From: Nisaea acidiphila | Lineage (GTDB): Bacteria; Pseudomonadota; Alphaproteobacteria; Thalassobaculales; Thalassobaculaceae | Length of the DNA: 64,000 nt | Assembly: GCF_024662015.1 (NCBI RefSeq) | Contig: NZ_CP102480.1 | Coordinates: forward strand, 372,001-436,000 | Direction of reading: 5' to 3' | Part shown: positions 48,892-58,155 of the stretch, piece after piece | Layout of the letters: the number at the start of each line of letters is the position of its first letter | Position numbering within the stretch: the first letter of the stretch is position 1 | Program-made: the position numbers and the translations under genes | The notes under the pieces: generated by a model | Told to the model about the DNA's origin: nothing | The model's input: the letters and a program-made list of their open reading frames with translations, nothing else | Databases searched by the model: none

Positions 48892-49308
48892 TCAGTCGTC
48901 GCGATGCGTTCGCTCAAGCCGCTCGTGACGTTCCTGTGCCTCAAGGCTCAGGGTCGCAATCGGTCTCGCTTCCAGTCGGCGCAATCCGATCGGCTCGTCC
49001 GTTTCCTCGCAGTAACCGTAGCTGCCGTCCTCGATGCGTTGCAGAGCCGCGTCGATCTTGCTGATCAACTTGCGCTCGCGATCGCGGGTCCGAAGCTCGA
49101 TCTGATGGTCCGTCTCCAGCGACGCGCGGTCGGCCATATCCGGCTTCTGAAGGTTTTCCTGGGTCAGGTGGCTCAGCGTCTCGTTCGCTTCTTGAAGCAA
49201 CTCCGCGCGCCACTTCAGCAGCTTCTGCCGGAAATACTCCTGCTGCTTCGGATTCATAAACTCTTCGTCTTCCGACGGCTTGTAGTCCGGCGGCAACGTG
49301 ACGCTCAT
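48892..49308 (-). CDS. dksA: RNA polymerase-binding transcription factor DksA
   Basis: 138 residues from ATG 49308 with GGAGGACC upstream. The coiled-coil with its acidic tip and the C-terminal YGYCEETDEPIGLRRLEARPIATLSLEAQERHE are DksA features. Of the four zinc Cys of E. coli DksA only the first remains (Cys-Glu-Glu-Thr, and no Cys in TLSLEAQ), as in many alphaproteobacterial DksA proteins. It acts with ppGpp at rRNA and other promoters. Confidence 0.92.
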   Translation of the reverse strand: MSVTLPPDYKPSEDEEFMNPKQQEYFRQKLLKWRAELLQEANETLSHLTQENLQKPDMADRASLETDHQIELRTRDRERKLISKIDAALQRIEDGSYGYCEETDEPIGLRRLEARPIATLSLEAQERHERLERTHRDD

Positions 49309-49482
49309 TCCGGTCCTCCACCACAAAGGCCAATCAAAGGCAAGGTTTCTGCCCTTTTCGAGCGGCGGGAGTATAGGTCCGCCCCCAGCGAGGTTCAAGC
49401 GCCAGTTTGCGTCTTCACGCGCTTGCGCGAAGATCTATAAGGCATTGAATATTAACGATAAACCGAGACGAGACGGAAATCG

Positions 49483-49905
49483 CTACAAAAAAGTGCCGAG
49501 TTTCGCCAACTCTACGCGCGCGCGCAGCTCGATTTCGTCGAGGATCTGGCCCAGCCTTGGATCGGTAAATCCGCGCTCCCTCGTCTGGCCGATTGTCTGC
49601 GCCAAACTGCGCAATTCCGATTCCGGGATCGCTCCAAGGAGAAGGCCATCACGAATCCTCTCCAGCCGTGCGAGAAGGTCTTCCCCTCTCTGCTGGCCTT
49701 CCCTATTGCCGCCCCGCCCATCCGGGTCCGCTTCCTGAACCGCGAGCAATCCATCGACAGGCATTGCCGAACGGGCAGCCTGGGCGGATTTGCTTTCCTG
49801 AGTTTCCTCAAGAAGGCCCGAAAACTGGGTGCCGCTTGTCGAGCCCGACTTCGACGTCTTGCGTGTCGCCGGGGTACTCACACGGCGTGATGGATCTACC
49901 TTCAT
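49483..49905 (-). CDS. fliX: Flagellar assembly regulator FliX
   Basis: 140 residues. The N-terminal basic segment (MKVDPSRRVSTPATRKTSKSG), the central loop and the helical C-terminal half with LGAIPESELRSLAQTI and FTDPRLGQILDEIELRARVELAKL match FliX. In Caulobacter FliX couples basal-body assembly to FlbD, the sigma-54 activator of late flagellar genes. It sits next to flgI, whose promoter is sigma-54 type. Confidence 0.88.
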   Translation of the reverse strand: MKVDPSRRVSTPATRKTSKSGSTSGTQFSGLLEETQESKSAQAARSAMPVDGLLAVQEADPDGRGGNREGQQRGEDLLARLERIRDGLLLGAIPESELRSLAQTIGQTRERGFTDPRLGQILDEIELRARVELAKLGTFL

Positions 49906-50013
49906 TCCAGAACCCTACGCTGTTCCGCAGAGATATACTACCGCCCGGCGCACGGCATTGCGAATAATGGCTTAGCAAAAAACGTGATATGCGCCCGGTC
50001 ACCTCAGGACAAG

Positions 50014-50030
50014 TTGGCACGATCTTCGCA
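50014..50030 (+). promoter_or_regulatory. Sigma-54 promoter of the flgI operon
   Basis: TTGGCAC, five bases, TCGCA with ten bases between GG and GC; one mismatch to consensus. It ends 61 bp before the flgI ATG and directs flgI-flgJ-flgN. Confidence 0.88.
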
Positions 50031-50091
50031 TCACGTCCGCCGACAAGAGTCCGAGAAACGGCTCAGCTCAAGTTAAGAGGAACCGGAAACG

Positions 50092-51246
50092 ATGCGGCCG
50101 CAGAAAATCTACGAGACCCGCTCCAGCTTCATCAAACGCACGGCCACAGGCCTGCTGGCGGCTGCTTGCTTGCTGCTGGCTTCGGCCGGAAGCTCCGAAG
50201 CTCAGACCCGCATCAAGGATATCGTCGACTTCGAGGGTGTCCGCGAGAACATGCTGGTCGGCTACGGTCTGGTGGTCGGCCTGAACGGCACCGGTGACAG
50301 CCTCGACAGCGCAATTTTTACCCGTGAGAGCCTCGTCGGCATGCTCGAACGCCTTGGCGTGAACGCCCGCGACGACGATCTCGACACGGACAATGTCGCC
50401 GCGGTGATGGTGACGGCCACCCTCCCGCCGTTCGCCAAACAAGGCAGCCGAATCGACGTCTCCATTTCCGCCATCGGCGATGCCGAGGACCTGCTCGGCG
50501 GCACCCTTCTCGTCACGCCTCTAATTGGCGCCGACGGAGAAGTCTATGCGGTCGGCCAGGGATCGGTCGCGACCGGTGCTATTTCCGCCGCCGGCGAAGG
50601 AGAGACCATCGTCCAGGGCGTCCCGACCAGCGGCCGGATCGCCAATGGCGCGATCATCGAGCGGGAGATCGATTTCTCCATGCAGCAGATGGAAACGGTT
50701 ACCATCGCCCTCAAGAACCCGGATTTCACGACCGCCCGGCGTATATCCCAGGCGATCAATGCCTTTGTCGGCCTTCCGGTTGCCCAGGTTCGCGACCTTG
50801 CATCCGTGCGCATGCTGGTGCCGGAAAATTACCGAGGCAACGCGGTGGCCCTCATCACCGATGTCGAGCAGCTGCGGGTGACCCCGGACATCCCGGCCAA
50901 GGTCGTGATCAACGAGACCACCGGCATCATCGTCATGGGCGAGAATGTCCGGATCAGCACCGTGGCGATCGCCCAGGGCAACCTGACGATCCGGATCACG
51001 GAAACGCCTCAGGTCTCGCAACCTCAGCCTTTCGCGCAGACCGGCGAGACCGTAACGGTTCCGCGGACTCAGATCGAGATCGACCAGGACGAGGATAAGC
51101 AGCTGTCCGTTCTGTCCCAGAGCGTCACTCTGCAGGAACTGGTCGACGGCCTGAATGCTCTCGGGATCGGTCCGCGCGACCTCATCTCCATTCTTCAGGC
51201 AATCAAGGCCGCCGGCGCGTTGCAGGCCGAGATCGAAGTCCTCTAA
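50092..51246 (+). CDS. flgI: Flagellar P-ring protein FlgI
   Basis: 384 residues. A long signal peptide (about 1-36, ending SSEAQ) is followed by IKDIVDFEGVRENMLVGYGLVVGLNGTGD, the FlgI hallmark, and ALSVTPLIGADGEVYAVAQG-type sequence (here LLVTPLIGADGEVYAVGQGS). It forms the periplasmic P ring and depends on FlgA for assembly. Confidence 0.97.
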   Translation: MRPQKIYETRSSFIKRTATGLLAAACLLLASAGSSEAQTRIKDIVDFEGVRENMLVGYGLVVGLNGTGDSLDSAIFTRESLVGMLERLGVNARDDDLDTDNVAAVMVTATLPPFAKQGSRIDVSISAIGDAEDLLGGTLLVTPLIGADGEVYAVGQGSVATGAISAAGEGETIVQGVPTSGRIANGAIIEREIDFSMQQMETVTIALKNPDFTTARRISQAINAFVGLPVAQVRDLASVRMLVPENYRGNAVALITDVEQLRVTPDIPAKVVINETTGIIVMGENVRISTVAIAQGNLTIRITETPQVSQPQPFAQTGETVTVPRTQIEIDQDEDKQLSVLSQSVTLQELVDGLNALGIGPRDLISILQAIKAAGALQAEIEVL

Positions 51247-51257
51247 GGAGCCCGAAC

Positions 51258-51593
51258 ATGGATAATTTCGCACTCACGGAATCGGCTTCGGCATCCGCCA
51301 ATCTGCGTGCCTCGCAGGCCAACGCGGCGGCGGACAAACTGAAGTTCGCCGGCAAGAACCGTGAGGAAGTACGCCGGGCCGCCGAAGAATTCGAGTCGAT
51401 CTTCGTCAGCCAGATGCTCGGCCACATGTTCAAGGGTCTCGATAGCGGCGGCATGTTCGGCGGCGGGCATGCCGAAGGGATCTACCGTGACCTGATGATC
51501 GACGAGTACGGCAAGCAGGTCGTCTCAAGCGGCGGAATCGGTATCGCGGACACGATTGAAAGACAATTACTTGCTCTTCAGGAGGTGAATTAA
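51258..51593 (+). CDS. flgJ: Rod-binding protein, FlgJ N-terminal type
   Basis: 111 residues. The sequence EVRRAAEEFESIFVSQMLGHMFKGLD matches the FlgJ rod-capping domain. The muramidase domain of enterobacterial FlgJ is absent, as in most alphaproteobacteria, where a separate hydrolase acts. It lies between flgI and flgN. Confidence 0.9.
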   Translation: MDNFALTESASASANLRASQANAAADKLKFAGKNREEVRRAAEEFESIFVSQMLGHMFKGLDSGGMFGGGHAEGIYRDLMIDEYGKQVVSSGGIGIADTIERQLLALQEVN

Positions 51594-51594
51594 A

Positions 51595-52044
51595 ATGGCG
51601 GATGTTTCCATCATCGACGCGTTTCGAGAGAGCATGATCGGTCTGATGAAGCTCCTCAACGAGGAAACGGAACTCCTGAAGAAACGCGAGTTCAAAACCC
51701 TCGACCGGCTTCAGGCTCGCAAGCGCCAGCTCGCGATTTCCTTCGAGAAGCATCAGACCGAGATGCGCAAGCATCCCGAGGTACTGGAAATGATCCCCTC
51801 GGACGACCGCACCGCCCTTCGGGAGATCTATAACCGCTTCCGCTGCGCACTCTCGGACAACATGCTGGCGCTGCGCTCAAGTCATGACGCCGCCGAACGC
51901 GTTGTTTCTCTGATCATGGAATCGGTACGCAAACAGCGCGGCATCACCGCCGACGCGATTCAGTCGTTCGGCAAGACACGCACAGGCTACGATGCCTACA
52001 CGCCGCTTGGTCAAAACGTCGCCGCGGTCACGAAAAGTCTCTGA
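51595..52044 (+). CDS. flgN: Flagellar export chaperone FlgN-like protein
   Basis: 149 residues, one base after the flgJ stop. It is an all-helical protein with the FlgN pattern (FRESMIGLMKLLNEETELLKKREF, RLQARKRQLAISFEKHQ). FlgN is the chaperone of the hook-filament junction proteins FlgK and FlgL, which are encoded downstream on the other strand. Confidence 0.82.
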   Translation: MADVSIIDAFRESMIGLMKLLNEETELLKKREFKTLDRLQARKRQLAISFEKHQTEMRKHPEVLEMIPSDDRTALREIYNRFRCALSDNMLALRSSHDAAERVVSLIMESVRKQRGITADAIQSFGKTRTGYDAYTPLGQNVAAVTKSL

Positions 52045-52056
52045 CACTAACCGGGC

Positions 52057-52086
52057 GAAAACCTGCCGACTGCGATGGTCGGCAGG
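52057..52086 (-). terminator. Probable terminator of the TPR gene at 52107-53057
   Basis: A 9-bp perfect stem (arms 52078-52086 and 52062-52070, 7-base loop), read on the minus strand, is followed by TTTTCG. It lies between the convergent flgN and TPR gene ends. Confidence 0.55.
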
Positions 52087-52106
52087 AATACAAGACGGGG
52101 GGAGGC

Positions 52107-53057
52107 TCAGGTCAGTGCGGCGGCGCGATCCTCAGCGTCCTTCGCCGCTTCTTCGTTTCCGGCTTTGCCATGGAGCCGGGCCAGAAGTGCAAAACTCGCC
52201 GCATTACTACTGTCCAGGGCCACGGCACGTTCGGCAGCGACAATCGCATCGTCATCGCAGCCAAGAGATTCCAGCAACTCTGCAATATCGTTAAAAACCT
52301 CGCTCTCAGCCGGTGCGAAAGCGAACGTCTCTTCCAGCTCGGCCACCGCTTCGTCCCGCCGGCCGGCGCGTTTCAACAGCACCGCCAAGCGGCAACGCGT
52401 GCCGAGATCCTCCGGAGCCCGTTCCTTCACTGACTTGTAGCAACGCTCCGCGATGCTGAACTCATCAAGCTCCATCATCACGTTGCCCAACGTGAGCATA
52501 GCTTCCAGATTCTCGTTGTCCGCACTAATCGCCTGATGCAGGAATTCTGCGGCGCTCGGAAGATCCTCTTTGTCGATCTCGAGAATACCCCGCCAGGTCA
52601 GCAATCGGCTGTTGTCAGGGTGGTGCGAAAGCCCGTCCTCAATGATGGATACCGCATCGCCAATGTTCTTCTGAGCGCGATGGACCAGAGCGAGCGACAG
52701 GAAGGACTCGCTGATCTCCGGATCGACCGAGATCGCCTTGCGCAACAACTCGCCTGCCGTCTCAAGATTGTCGAGATGGAGCTGCAAAGTGCCCGCATGA
52801 CAGAGGTAGCGCCCCGAATCCGGGTCTAGCTCCATGGCCGAGTCGAAAAAATCTCTCGCGGCGTCGAATTCGCCGCACTGCATACAGAGCAACCCGGCGA
52901 GATCCAGAGCTTTGTGATTCTGGGGATCCCGCTCCAGGATCTCAACATAGATATTGCGGGCCTCTACGACTTCGCCCGCCTCATGGTGATTGAGCCCGCG
53001 TTTCAGCAGTTCATTGATCGCGTCTTCGTTCTCCACGCCGGGACCCTCCGTCGGCAT
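52107..53057 (-). CDS. TPR-repeat protein in the flagellar cluster
   Basis: 316 residues from ATG 53057. About eight TPR units are visible (for example ALDLAGLLCMQCGEFDAARDFF, SFLSLALVHRAQKNIGDAVSII, AMLTLGNVMMELDEFSIAERCY). No glycosyltransferase domain follows, unlike the two TPR proteins further downstream. No signal peptide is seen. Its place next to flgN and the flgK-flgL operon suggests a flagellar chaperone or scaffold role; nothing more specific can be said. Confidence 0.75.
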   Translation of the reverse strand: MPTEGPGVENEDAINELLKRGLNHHEAGEVVEARNIYVEILERDPQNHKALDLAGLLCMQCGEFDAARDFFDSAMELDPDSGRYLCHAGTLQLHLDNLETAGELLRKAISVDPEISESFLSLALVHRAQKNIGDAVSIIEDGLSHHPDNSRLLTWRGILEIDKEDLPSAAEFLHQAISADNENLEAMLTLGNVMMELDEFSIAERCYKSVKERAPEDLGTRCRLAVLLKRAGRRDEAVAELEETFAFAPAESEVFNDIAELLESLGCDDDAIVAAERAVALDSSNAASFALLARLHGKAGNEEAAKDAEDRAAALT

Positions 53058-53223
53058 TCCACTAGTGCACACTGAATTCCTAACATACTTGGAACTCTAG
53101 GGGAATTTTCGCTTCCAGACGGATTTTCCGGATCCGGACGTTTTAAACCCGAATTCCGGCGCAATGGCTCTTGTGAAGGATTCTTGGGTAGATCGATGAA
53201 CGGTATGACGCGAAATCAATGCC

Positions 53224-53610
53224 TCAGATCAGAACATTGACTTCCTGTTCGGCGCCGGCATCTGCGGCCGACTCGGTTCCACTATCCGCAGCGATCGCGC
53301 GATCTCCCGTGACAGCATTCGGTTCCTGCGTCTCAGGCGCTTCGACACCGAGACCGGCCGTTTTCTCAAGCTCCCGCACGGCACGCTCGGGCGGAAACTG
53401 GCGTGTCACTTCGCCGGAACGGCTGTCGCGGATCTCGAAAATAACTTTTAACGCCTCGGAATCGAAACGGATTACCGGGCTAAGATAGAAATCGCGCGGA
53501 ATAGGATTGGCCGTACTACCAGCGTCAGAGTTCGACGCCTTCTGAGACGACGTGGGGACCTGCTGCGCAACGGATCGTGCGGCGGTCGTCCCCGAGAGGA
53601 TTTCGACCAT
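53224..53610 (-). CDS. FlaG-like flagellar protein
   Basis: 128 residues from ATG 53610 with GGAG six bases upstream. The central VIRFDSEALKVIFEIRDSRSGEVTRQFPPERAVRELE is the FlaG signature (a beta hairpin ending in GEV-RQ-PPE). The tail is acidic and disordered. FlaG affects filament length in other bacteria. It lies 3' of flgL on the same strand. Confidence 0.72.
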   Translation of the reverse strand: MVEILSGTTAARSVAQQVPTSSQKASNSDAGSTANPIPRDFYLSPVIRFDSEALKVIFEIRDSRSGEVTRQFPPERAVRELEKTAGLGVEAPETQEPNAVTGDRAIAADSGTESAADAGAEQEVNVLI

Positions 53611-53787
53611 GACGATCTCCATTCTGGAGTCAATAAACCTGCCTTTTGTCGGCAACTCTAAATGTATATAGCGCTTCGCGAATCCATTGTCGAGTCATTT
53701 GCATGACGCAACAAAATTTAGGAAAAATTTAGACGCGACGAAAAGTCCGTACGGGCGGAACAACTTACCTACCGGTCAGACACACTC

Positions 53788-54789
53788 TTACAGGTAGTTC
53801 GCCAGCGAGAGGTTCCGAATCGAGGCGGTGGTCTGATAAGCAGCCTGGAGCTGCCCCTGAATCAACTGGAATTCTGCGGCGGCTTCGAATGAGTCGATGT
53901 TCTCGATACCATCCAGCTGTTTCGTGAGCACCGTATTGTCGTCTTTGTGCTGCGCTTCCAGGTCGGTCATCCGCCCCTGGGTGGTCCCGAGCGAGGCAAT
54001 CATAAGACCGATCTGGTCCGCGGCGGTTTCAACACGCGTCAAACCATCGGTCACCAGCGCACCGTAGTCGGCATCCAGACCAGCGGCATAATCAACATCG
54101 GCGAAAACAGCGAATACCTCGAAGAGTTCCTCGAACGCGTCATTGCTGGCGAGTTCGCCATACTCCAGCCGGACTCCCTCCGCCGCGTCAAAAGCGAAGG
54201 GCTGGGTTTGTCCGGGAGGAAGACCTCCGACATTGTTCCAGTTGCCGTCCGTGGCGAAGAAGGTTGCGGAATCACCGATCACCGTCGCCGAGTTGCCGAC
54301 AGCAAGAGGAGTGATCGCGGCAAAAGCGTTTGTTTTCAGGGTTGTCGCGTCAATCACTGGCTGTGTCGCGACAGAGGTACCGTTAAAGAGATAACGTCCT
54401 TCCGACTGGGAGTTGAGAAGACTTACCAGCTGGTCGATCGCCGAGTCTGCGAACTGCTTCAGGACCGGCGCCGTATCGTCGTACTTGCCTTCCTGCTGCT
54501 TGATCAGCTCGGCGCGCATCTCCTCAGCCAGATCCTGCATACCGACCAAGGCGGCTTCCATGATCTTGGTCCGAGTACGCACCCCCTCGATCGTATTGAC
54601 GTAGGCCTCTTTGGTCTGGATTTCCTCGCGCAGCTGGATAGAGATCCGAGCATTGTCACCGGTGAGCCCGCTATAGATCTGCGACACCTTTCCGGTGGAG
54701 ACCTGCTGCTGAGCACGAAGCATCTGATCCTGCAAATTCAGGACCGTATTCTGGGTTCGGAGGGCTGTCGTCAGGGTGGCGATACGCAT
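53788..54789 (-). CDS. flgL: Hook-filament junction protein FlgL
   Basis: 333 residues. The N-terminal RIATLTTALRTQNTVLNLQDQMLRAQQQVSTGK and the C-terminal flagellin-like helix match FlgL. It is encoded directly after flgK in the same direction and forms the junction with FlgK. Confidence 0.93.
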   Translation of the reverse strand: MRIATLTTALRTQNTVLNLQDQMLRAQQQVSTGKVSQIYSGLTGDNARISIQLREEIQTKEAYVNTIEGVRTRTKIMEAALVGMQDLAEEMRAELIKQQEGKYDDTAPVLKQFADSAIDQLVSLLNSQSEGRYLFNGTSVATQPVIDATTLKTNAFAAITPLAVGNSATVIGDSATFFATDGNWNNVGGLPPGQTQPFAFDAAEGVRLEYGELASNDAFEELFEVFAVFADVDYAAGLDADYGALVTDGLTRVETAADQIGLMIASLGTTQGRMTDLEAQHKDDNTVLTKQLDGIENIDSFEAAAEFQLIQGQLQAAYQTTASIRNLSLANYL

Positions 54790-54803
54790 CGTCTCACTCC
54801 CAG

Positions 54804-56276
54804 CTAGCGAATGATGTTAACAAGTTCGTCCAGAGCGGTCTGGACGGATTGCAATACGCGCGCCGAGGCCGCGAAAGCGGCTTCGAGTTCAATCAGCTTG
54901 GCGAGTTCCTCGTCAGTGTTCACGCCGCTCTCGTCACGATAGGCCTGCTCGATCGTATCCCGGTAGTTGGTTTCGAAAGTCAGCTGGCTCTCGAAACTCG
55001 CATGCTGGTTCGCCTGGAACCCGACCAGTTCCGCGGCGAACCCCTCGATCGAATTGCTGGCGGTCAGACCGAAACCCGAGACGAAAGTCTGCGTCGCCTG
55101 AAACACGTCGAGCATCGCGTTGGCAATTCGGTGGTCACCCGAACCGATGGCGACGTATGTATTGGCACCGTCGGTCGTATCGCCTGTCACGAGATAGGAT
55201 GGCGTTGCGAGAACATCCGGGTTGACCTGGATGACTTCCGCAAATCCTTGCTCGTTTCCAAGAGCATCCGCCGGAACATTGCCTGCACCGTCGACAAAGA
55301 GGTTCAAGACGGCCGTCGTACCGTTGATGGTGAAGGTATCAAGATCGTTCGCAAGTTCGTGGGCGAGCGTGTCGAGCTGATCCTGAGCCTCGACGAGCAG
55401 TGTGTCGCGAATCCTCAGCAGACCGGCAAGGGTACCGTCGCCCCCGGAGACCTCCGACGAAATGTCCGGGTTGGTCGCGGTCCCGGCAAGCCCGTCTTCG
55501 ATCTGAAGCGGCTGCCCGGTCGTTGTCGAGGTAAACAGCGCAGTTTCAGTGAAGGTCAGCGGAAAGGTCGTGTCGTCGAGCAGCAGCCGGCTGTCGCCGG
55601 TCAGGATCGTTAGCTCGCCGTTCGAGCGCTCGATAACATTGATATTCATATATTGTGAGAGTTCCTGGACAAACTTGTCCCGGCTGTCTTCCAGATCGGC
55701 CGTCGTCCGCCCTTCGGTCTTTCGCGTCGCGATCTCGTCATTCAGCGTGTCGATATTCTCCAACGCCGTATTAACGAGCTCGACCGTATCAGCAATCGCC
55801 CGGTCCGCTTCCTTGCGCAGATCGTTGATCGTATCGGTGATGTTCTGGAACTCGGTCGCCACGGCTTCCGCCGCCCGCAAAACCTCGGCCTGGTTCGCAC
55901 CGAGTTCCGGCGCGATCGACAAGGCCTGGATCGTCTCTTTCAAATCCGTGATCTTGGCGGAGATTGAGTCGTTGTCCCCGGGCCGACCAAACGCCTCGAC
56001 CAAACGCTCCAGGTAGGCATCGAGCGTCTCGAGTTCGGCGACCGTTGCCTCCTGGGTACGGAGATCTTCAAGCAGCCCTTCATTTACGGAGCGCTCGATG
56101 ACGCCAACATCCACGCCCTGCGCCTGACCGCCGATGATACGGGTCGTAACTTCCTGCGACTTGCGGGTGTAATCGTCGTTCGTCGCATTCGCGACGTTCC
56201 TGGAAACGACGTCGATCCGGGACTGGGATGCCGCCAATCCGGATGTTGCGGCAAGGAGTGCGCTGGAAATTGACAT
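54804..56276 (-). CDS. flgK: Hook-associated protein FlgK
   Basis: 490 residues from ATG 56276 (MSISSALLAATSGLAASQSRI). Motifs are IDVVSRNVANATNDDYTRK at the N-terminus and SGVNTDEELAKLIELEAAFAASARVLQSVQTALDELVNI at the C-terminus. It starts 42 bp downstream of the expected start site of a sigma-54 promoter (56329-56345). Confidence 0.95.
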   Translation of the reverse strand: MSISSALLAATSGLAASQSRIDVVSRNVANATNDDYTRKSQEVTTRIIGGQAQGVDVGVIERSVNEGLLEDLRTQEATVAELETLDAYLERLVEAFGRPGDNDSISAKITDLKETIQALSIAPELGANQAEVLRAAEAVATEFQNITDTINDLRKEADRAIADTVELVNTALENIDTLNDEIATRKTEGRTTADLEDSRDKFVQELSQYMNINVIERSNGELTILTGDSRLLLDDTTFPLTFTETALFTSTTTGQPLQIEDGLAGTATNPDISSEVSGGDGTLAGLLRIRDTLLVEAQDQLDTLAHELANDLDTFTINGTTAVLNLFVDGAGNVPADALGNEQGFAEVIQVNPDVLATPSYLVTGDTTDGANTYVAIGSGDHRIANAMLDVFQATQTFVSGFGLTASNSIEGFAAELVGFQANQHASFESQLTFETNYRDTIEQAYRDESGVNTDEELAKLIELEAAFAASARVLQSVQTALDELVNIIR

Positions 56277-56328
56277 GGTCGCTGTGACCTCCGAATCCTT
56301 TACAGGCGAAATGCCTCGCAAATCGATA

Positions 56329-56345
56329 AGCAAGAACCGGGCCAA
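56329..56345 (-). promoter_or_regulatory. Sigma-54 promoter of the flgK-flgL operon
   Basis: On the minus strand TTGGCCC, five bases, TTGCT, with ten bases between GG and GC; a single mismatch to TTGGCAC. It ends 53 bp before the flgK ATG. Confidence 0.85.
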
Positions 56346-56409
56346 ACGAAACGGGATACGATCGACTGAAAGCCTTTCCGGCGTCAGCACATTGGTGCAG
56401 CATGGCCCG

Positions 56410-58155
56410 ATGATGTCGGCATCCAATGCAATTTCCGTACAAAAATTTCACCGGGCAGCAGAACTCCACAGCGCCGGACGAGTAGCAGACGCAATGTCCG
56501 CTTATCGCGAGCTTGAGGCATTGCTCCCGAGCCTCAGCCAGTTCTGGCACTTCTATGGTCTCGCGACGCTGCAATCCGGCGATCTTGGCGCTGCCGCCCG
56601 GCGCTTATGCCGTGCGTTGCTGCTTACCCCCTCGGACGCAAATTGTCTGAACCGCTTTGCCTGCATCTTTTTGAGTGGGGGCCGACCGGAAAGCGCTCAG
56701 AAGCAGCTCAGGCGGGCTCTCTCGATCTCTCCGACACTCGCGGAAGCCTGCTACAACCTAGGCGAGGCGGAGCGAAGCCTCGGAAATCGCGCGGCAGCTC
56801 TTGCCTGTTTTGAACGAGCTGTCGCTGCGGCCCCGGAAAACACAGCATGGCAGGTCTCGGTGGCCACGCTGCTGAATGACCTCGGGCGCGCCACGGAAGC
56901 CCGCGCAATTCTGGAACCTCTGGAGCAGAAGGGAGCGCTCTCCGCAGAGCTTTTCTTCCAAATGGGACGCGCGCGTTTCGACTTCTGCGAGGCTGAAGAA
57001 GCCGTCGCATATTACCATCGGGCCTTATTGGCGAACCCAAGCGCCCCCGAGGGCTATAACAACCTGCAACTAGTCCAACGTTCTGTCGGCCGGATGACCG
57101 AGGGCGTACGCACTGCGGTTCATGGCAGGACTCTTCGGCCCTCAGATCCGGTTTTGGAATACAATCTCGGAGATGCATTGCTCGCAGCCGGCAAAATCTC
57201 CGAAGGTTATTTGCAGTATTCGTGGCGGCACCTGAAAGATGAGGTCCGGGTCGACCGTCGCGGCCTTCCTCAGGAATGGAATGGCAGTCCCGCGACCGGG
57301 AATGCGGCGCTTCTGCTCTGCCACGAACAGGGTATCGGAGATGAAATTCGTTTCGCTTCCTGCGTGCGAGACATAAGACGGCTCTATGGCGGGCGCGTAA
57401 TTCTCGAGGCGGACCCGCGTCTGGTACCCCTTTTCCAGCGATCGTTTGACGACGTCACCGTCATTGAGAAAATCCGCCGCTCAGCGGAAAAAATTGCCGT
57501 CGCCGATTGCGGTCCGCTCGTCGCGCGCGAAAACATCGGTGCCTATCTGATGCTCGGCGACATGCCGCGCTTGGTCAGACCAAATCTGGATGCGTTCTCC
57601 CCGGTGCCCGGCTTTCTGCTGCCCGCGGTATCAGAGCTCGAATTGTGGCTCAGGAGGTTCAAGGATGCAGGGCAGCACCGCTCAGTCGGATTCTGCTGGC
57701 GGAGCGGCCTTCGCCGCCCCGGCTGGCGCCATAACGATTTAGAAGCAAGGCAACTCGCACCGCTCTTCGAAGCGGCCGAGTTCCTGCCGGTTTGTCTTCA
57801 ATATGATGAATGCGACGACGAAATCAGGGAGCTTGAGAAAGTCACAGGAAAGCCGGTCTACAAACCGCTTGAAATCGATCAGAAAAACGAGCTGGACCGT
57901 GTCGCGGGAATGATCGCCGCTCTTGACCTCGTCGTCTCAGCCAATACGTCCGTCTTGTTCATTGCCGGGGCGGTTGGAACGCCCGCTATCGGATTGCACG
58001 GCAGCCGAACCGCTGTGTTCTTAGGGGCGCGGAACAATCCTTGGCTTGCAAGCGAGATAAGTGTGGTCAAGGGAGGAAATCGTACGTGGGACCAGGTGAT
58101 CCCGGAAGCGGCAGCGTTGATACAAAAGGCTTTAGGCGGGGAAAAGTCGATCTGA
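56410..58155 (+). CDS. TPR-glycosyltransferase fusion, FlmG-like (copy 1)
   Basis: 581 residues; ATG 56410 or 56413. About seven TPR units fill residues 10-280 (for example AYRELEALLPSLSQFWHFYGLA). The C-terminal half is a GT-B glycosyltransferase fold: LLLCHEQGIGDEIRFASCVR starts it and IAALDLVVSANTSVLFIAGAVGTPAIGLHG is the donor-side segment, as in OGT/GT9-type enzymes. Caulobacter FlmG, with the same layout, glycosylates flagellin. It ends base-to-base against flaF copy 1, which runs the opposite way. Confidence 0.78.
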   Translation: MMSASNAISVQKFHRAAELHSAGRVADAMSAYRELEALLPSLSQFWHFYGLATLQSGDLGAAARRLCRALLLTPSDANCLNRFACIFLSGGRPESAQKQLRRALSISPTLAEACYNLGEAERSLGNRAAALACFERAVAAAPENTAWQVSVATLLNDLGRATEARAILEPLEQKGALSAELFFQMGRARFDFCEAEEAVAYYHRALLANPSAPEGYNNLQLVQRSVGRMTEGVRTAVHGRTLRPSDPVLEYNLGDALLAAGKISEGYLQYSWRHLKDEVRVDRRGLPQEWNGSPATGNAALLLCHEQGIGDEIRFASCVRDIRRLYGGRVILEADPRLVPLFQRSFDDVTVIEKIRRSAEKIAVADCGPLVARENIGAYLMLGDMPRLVRPNLDAFSPVPGFLLPAVSELELWLRRFKDAGQHRSVGFCWRSGLRRPGWRHNDLEARQLAPLFEAAEFLPVCLQYDECDDEIRELEKVTGKPVYKPLEIDQKNELDRVAGMIAALDLVVSANTSVLFIAGAVGTPAIGLHGSRTAVFLGARNNPWLASEISVVKGGNRTWDQVIPEAAALIQKALGGEKSI

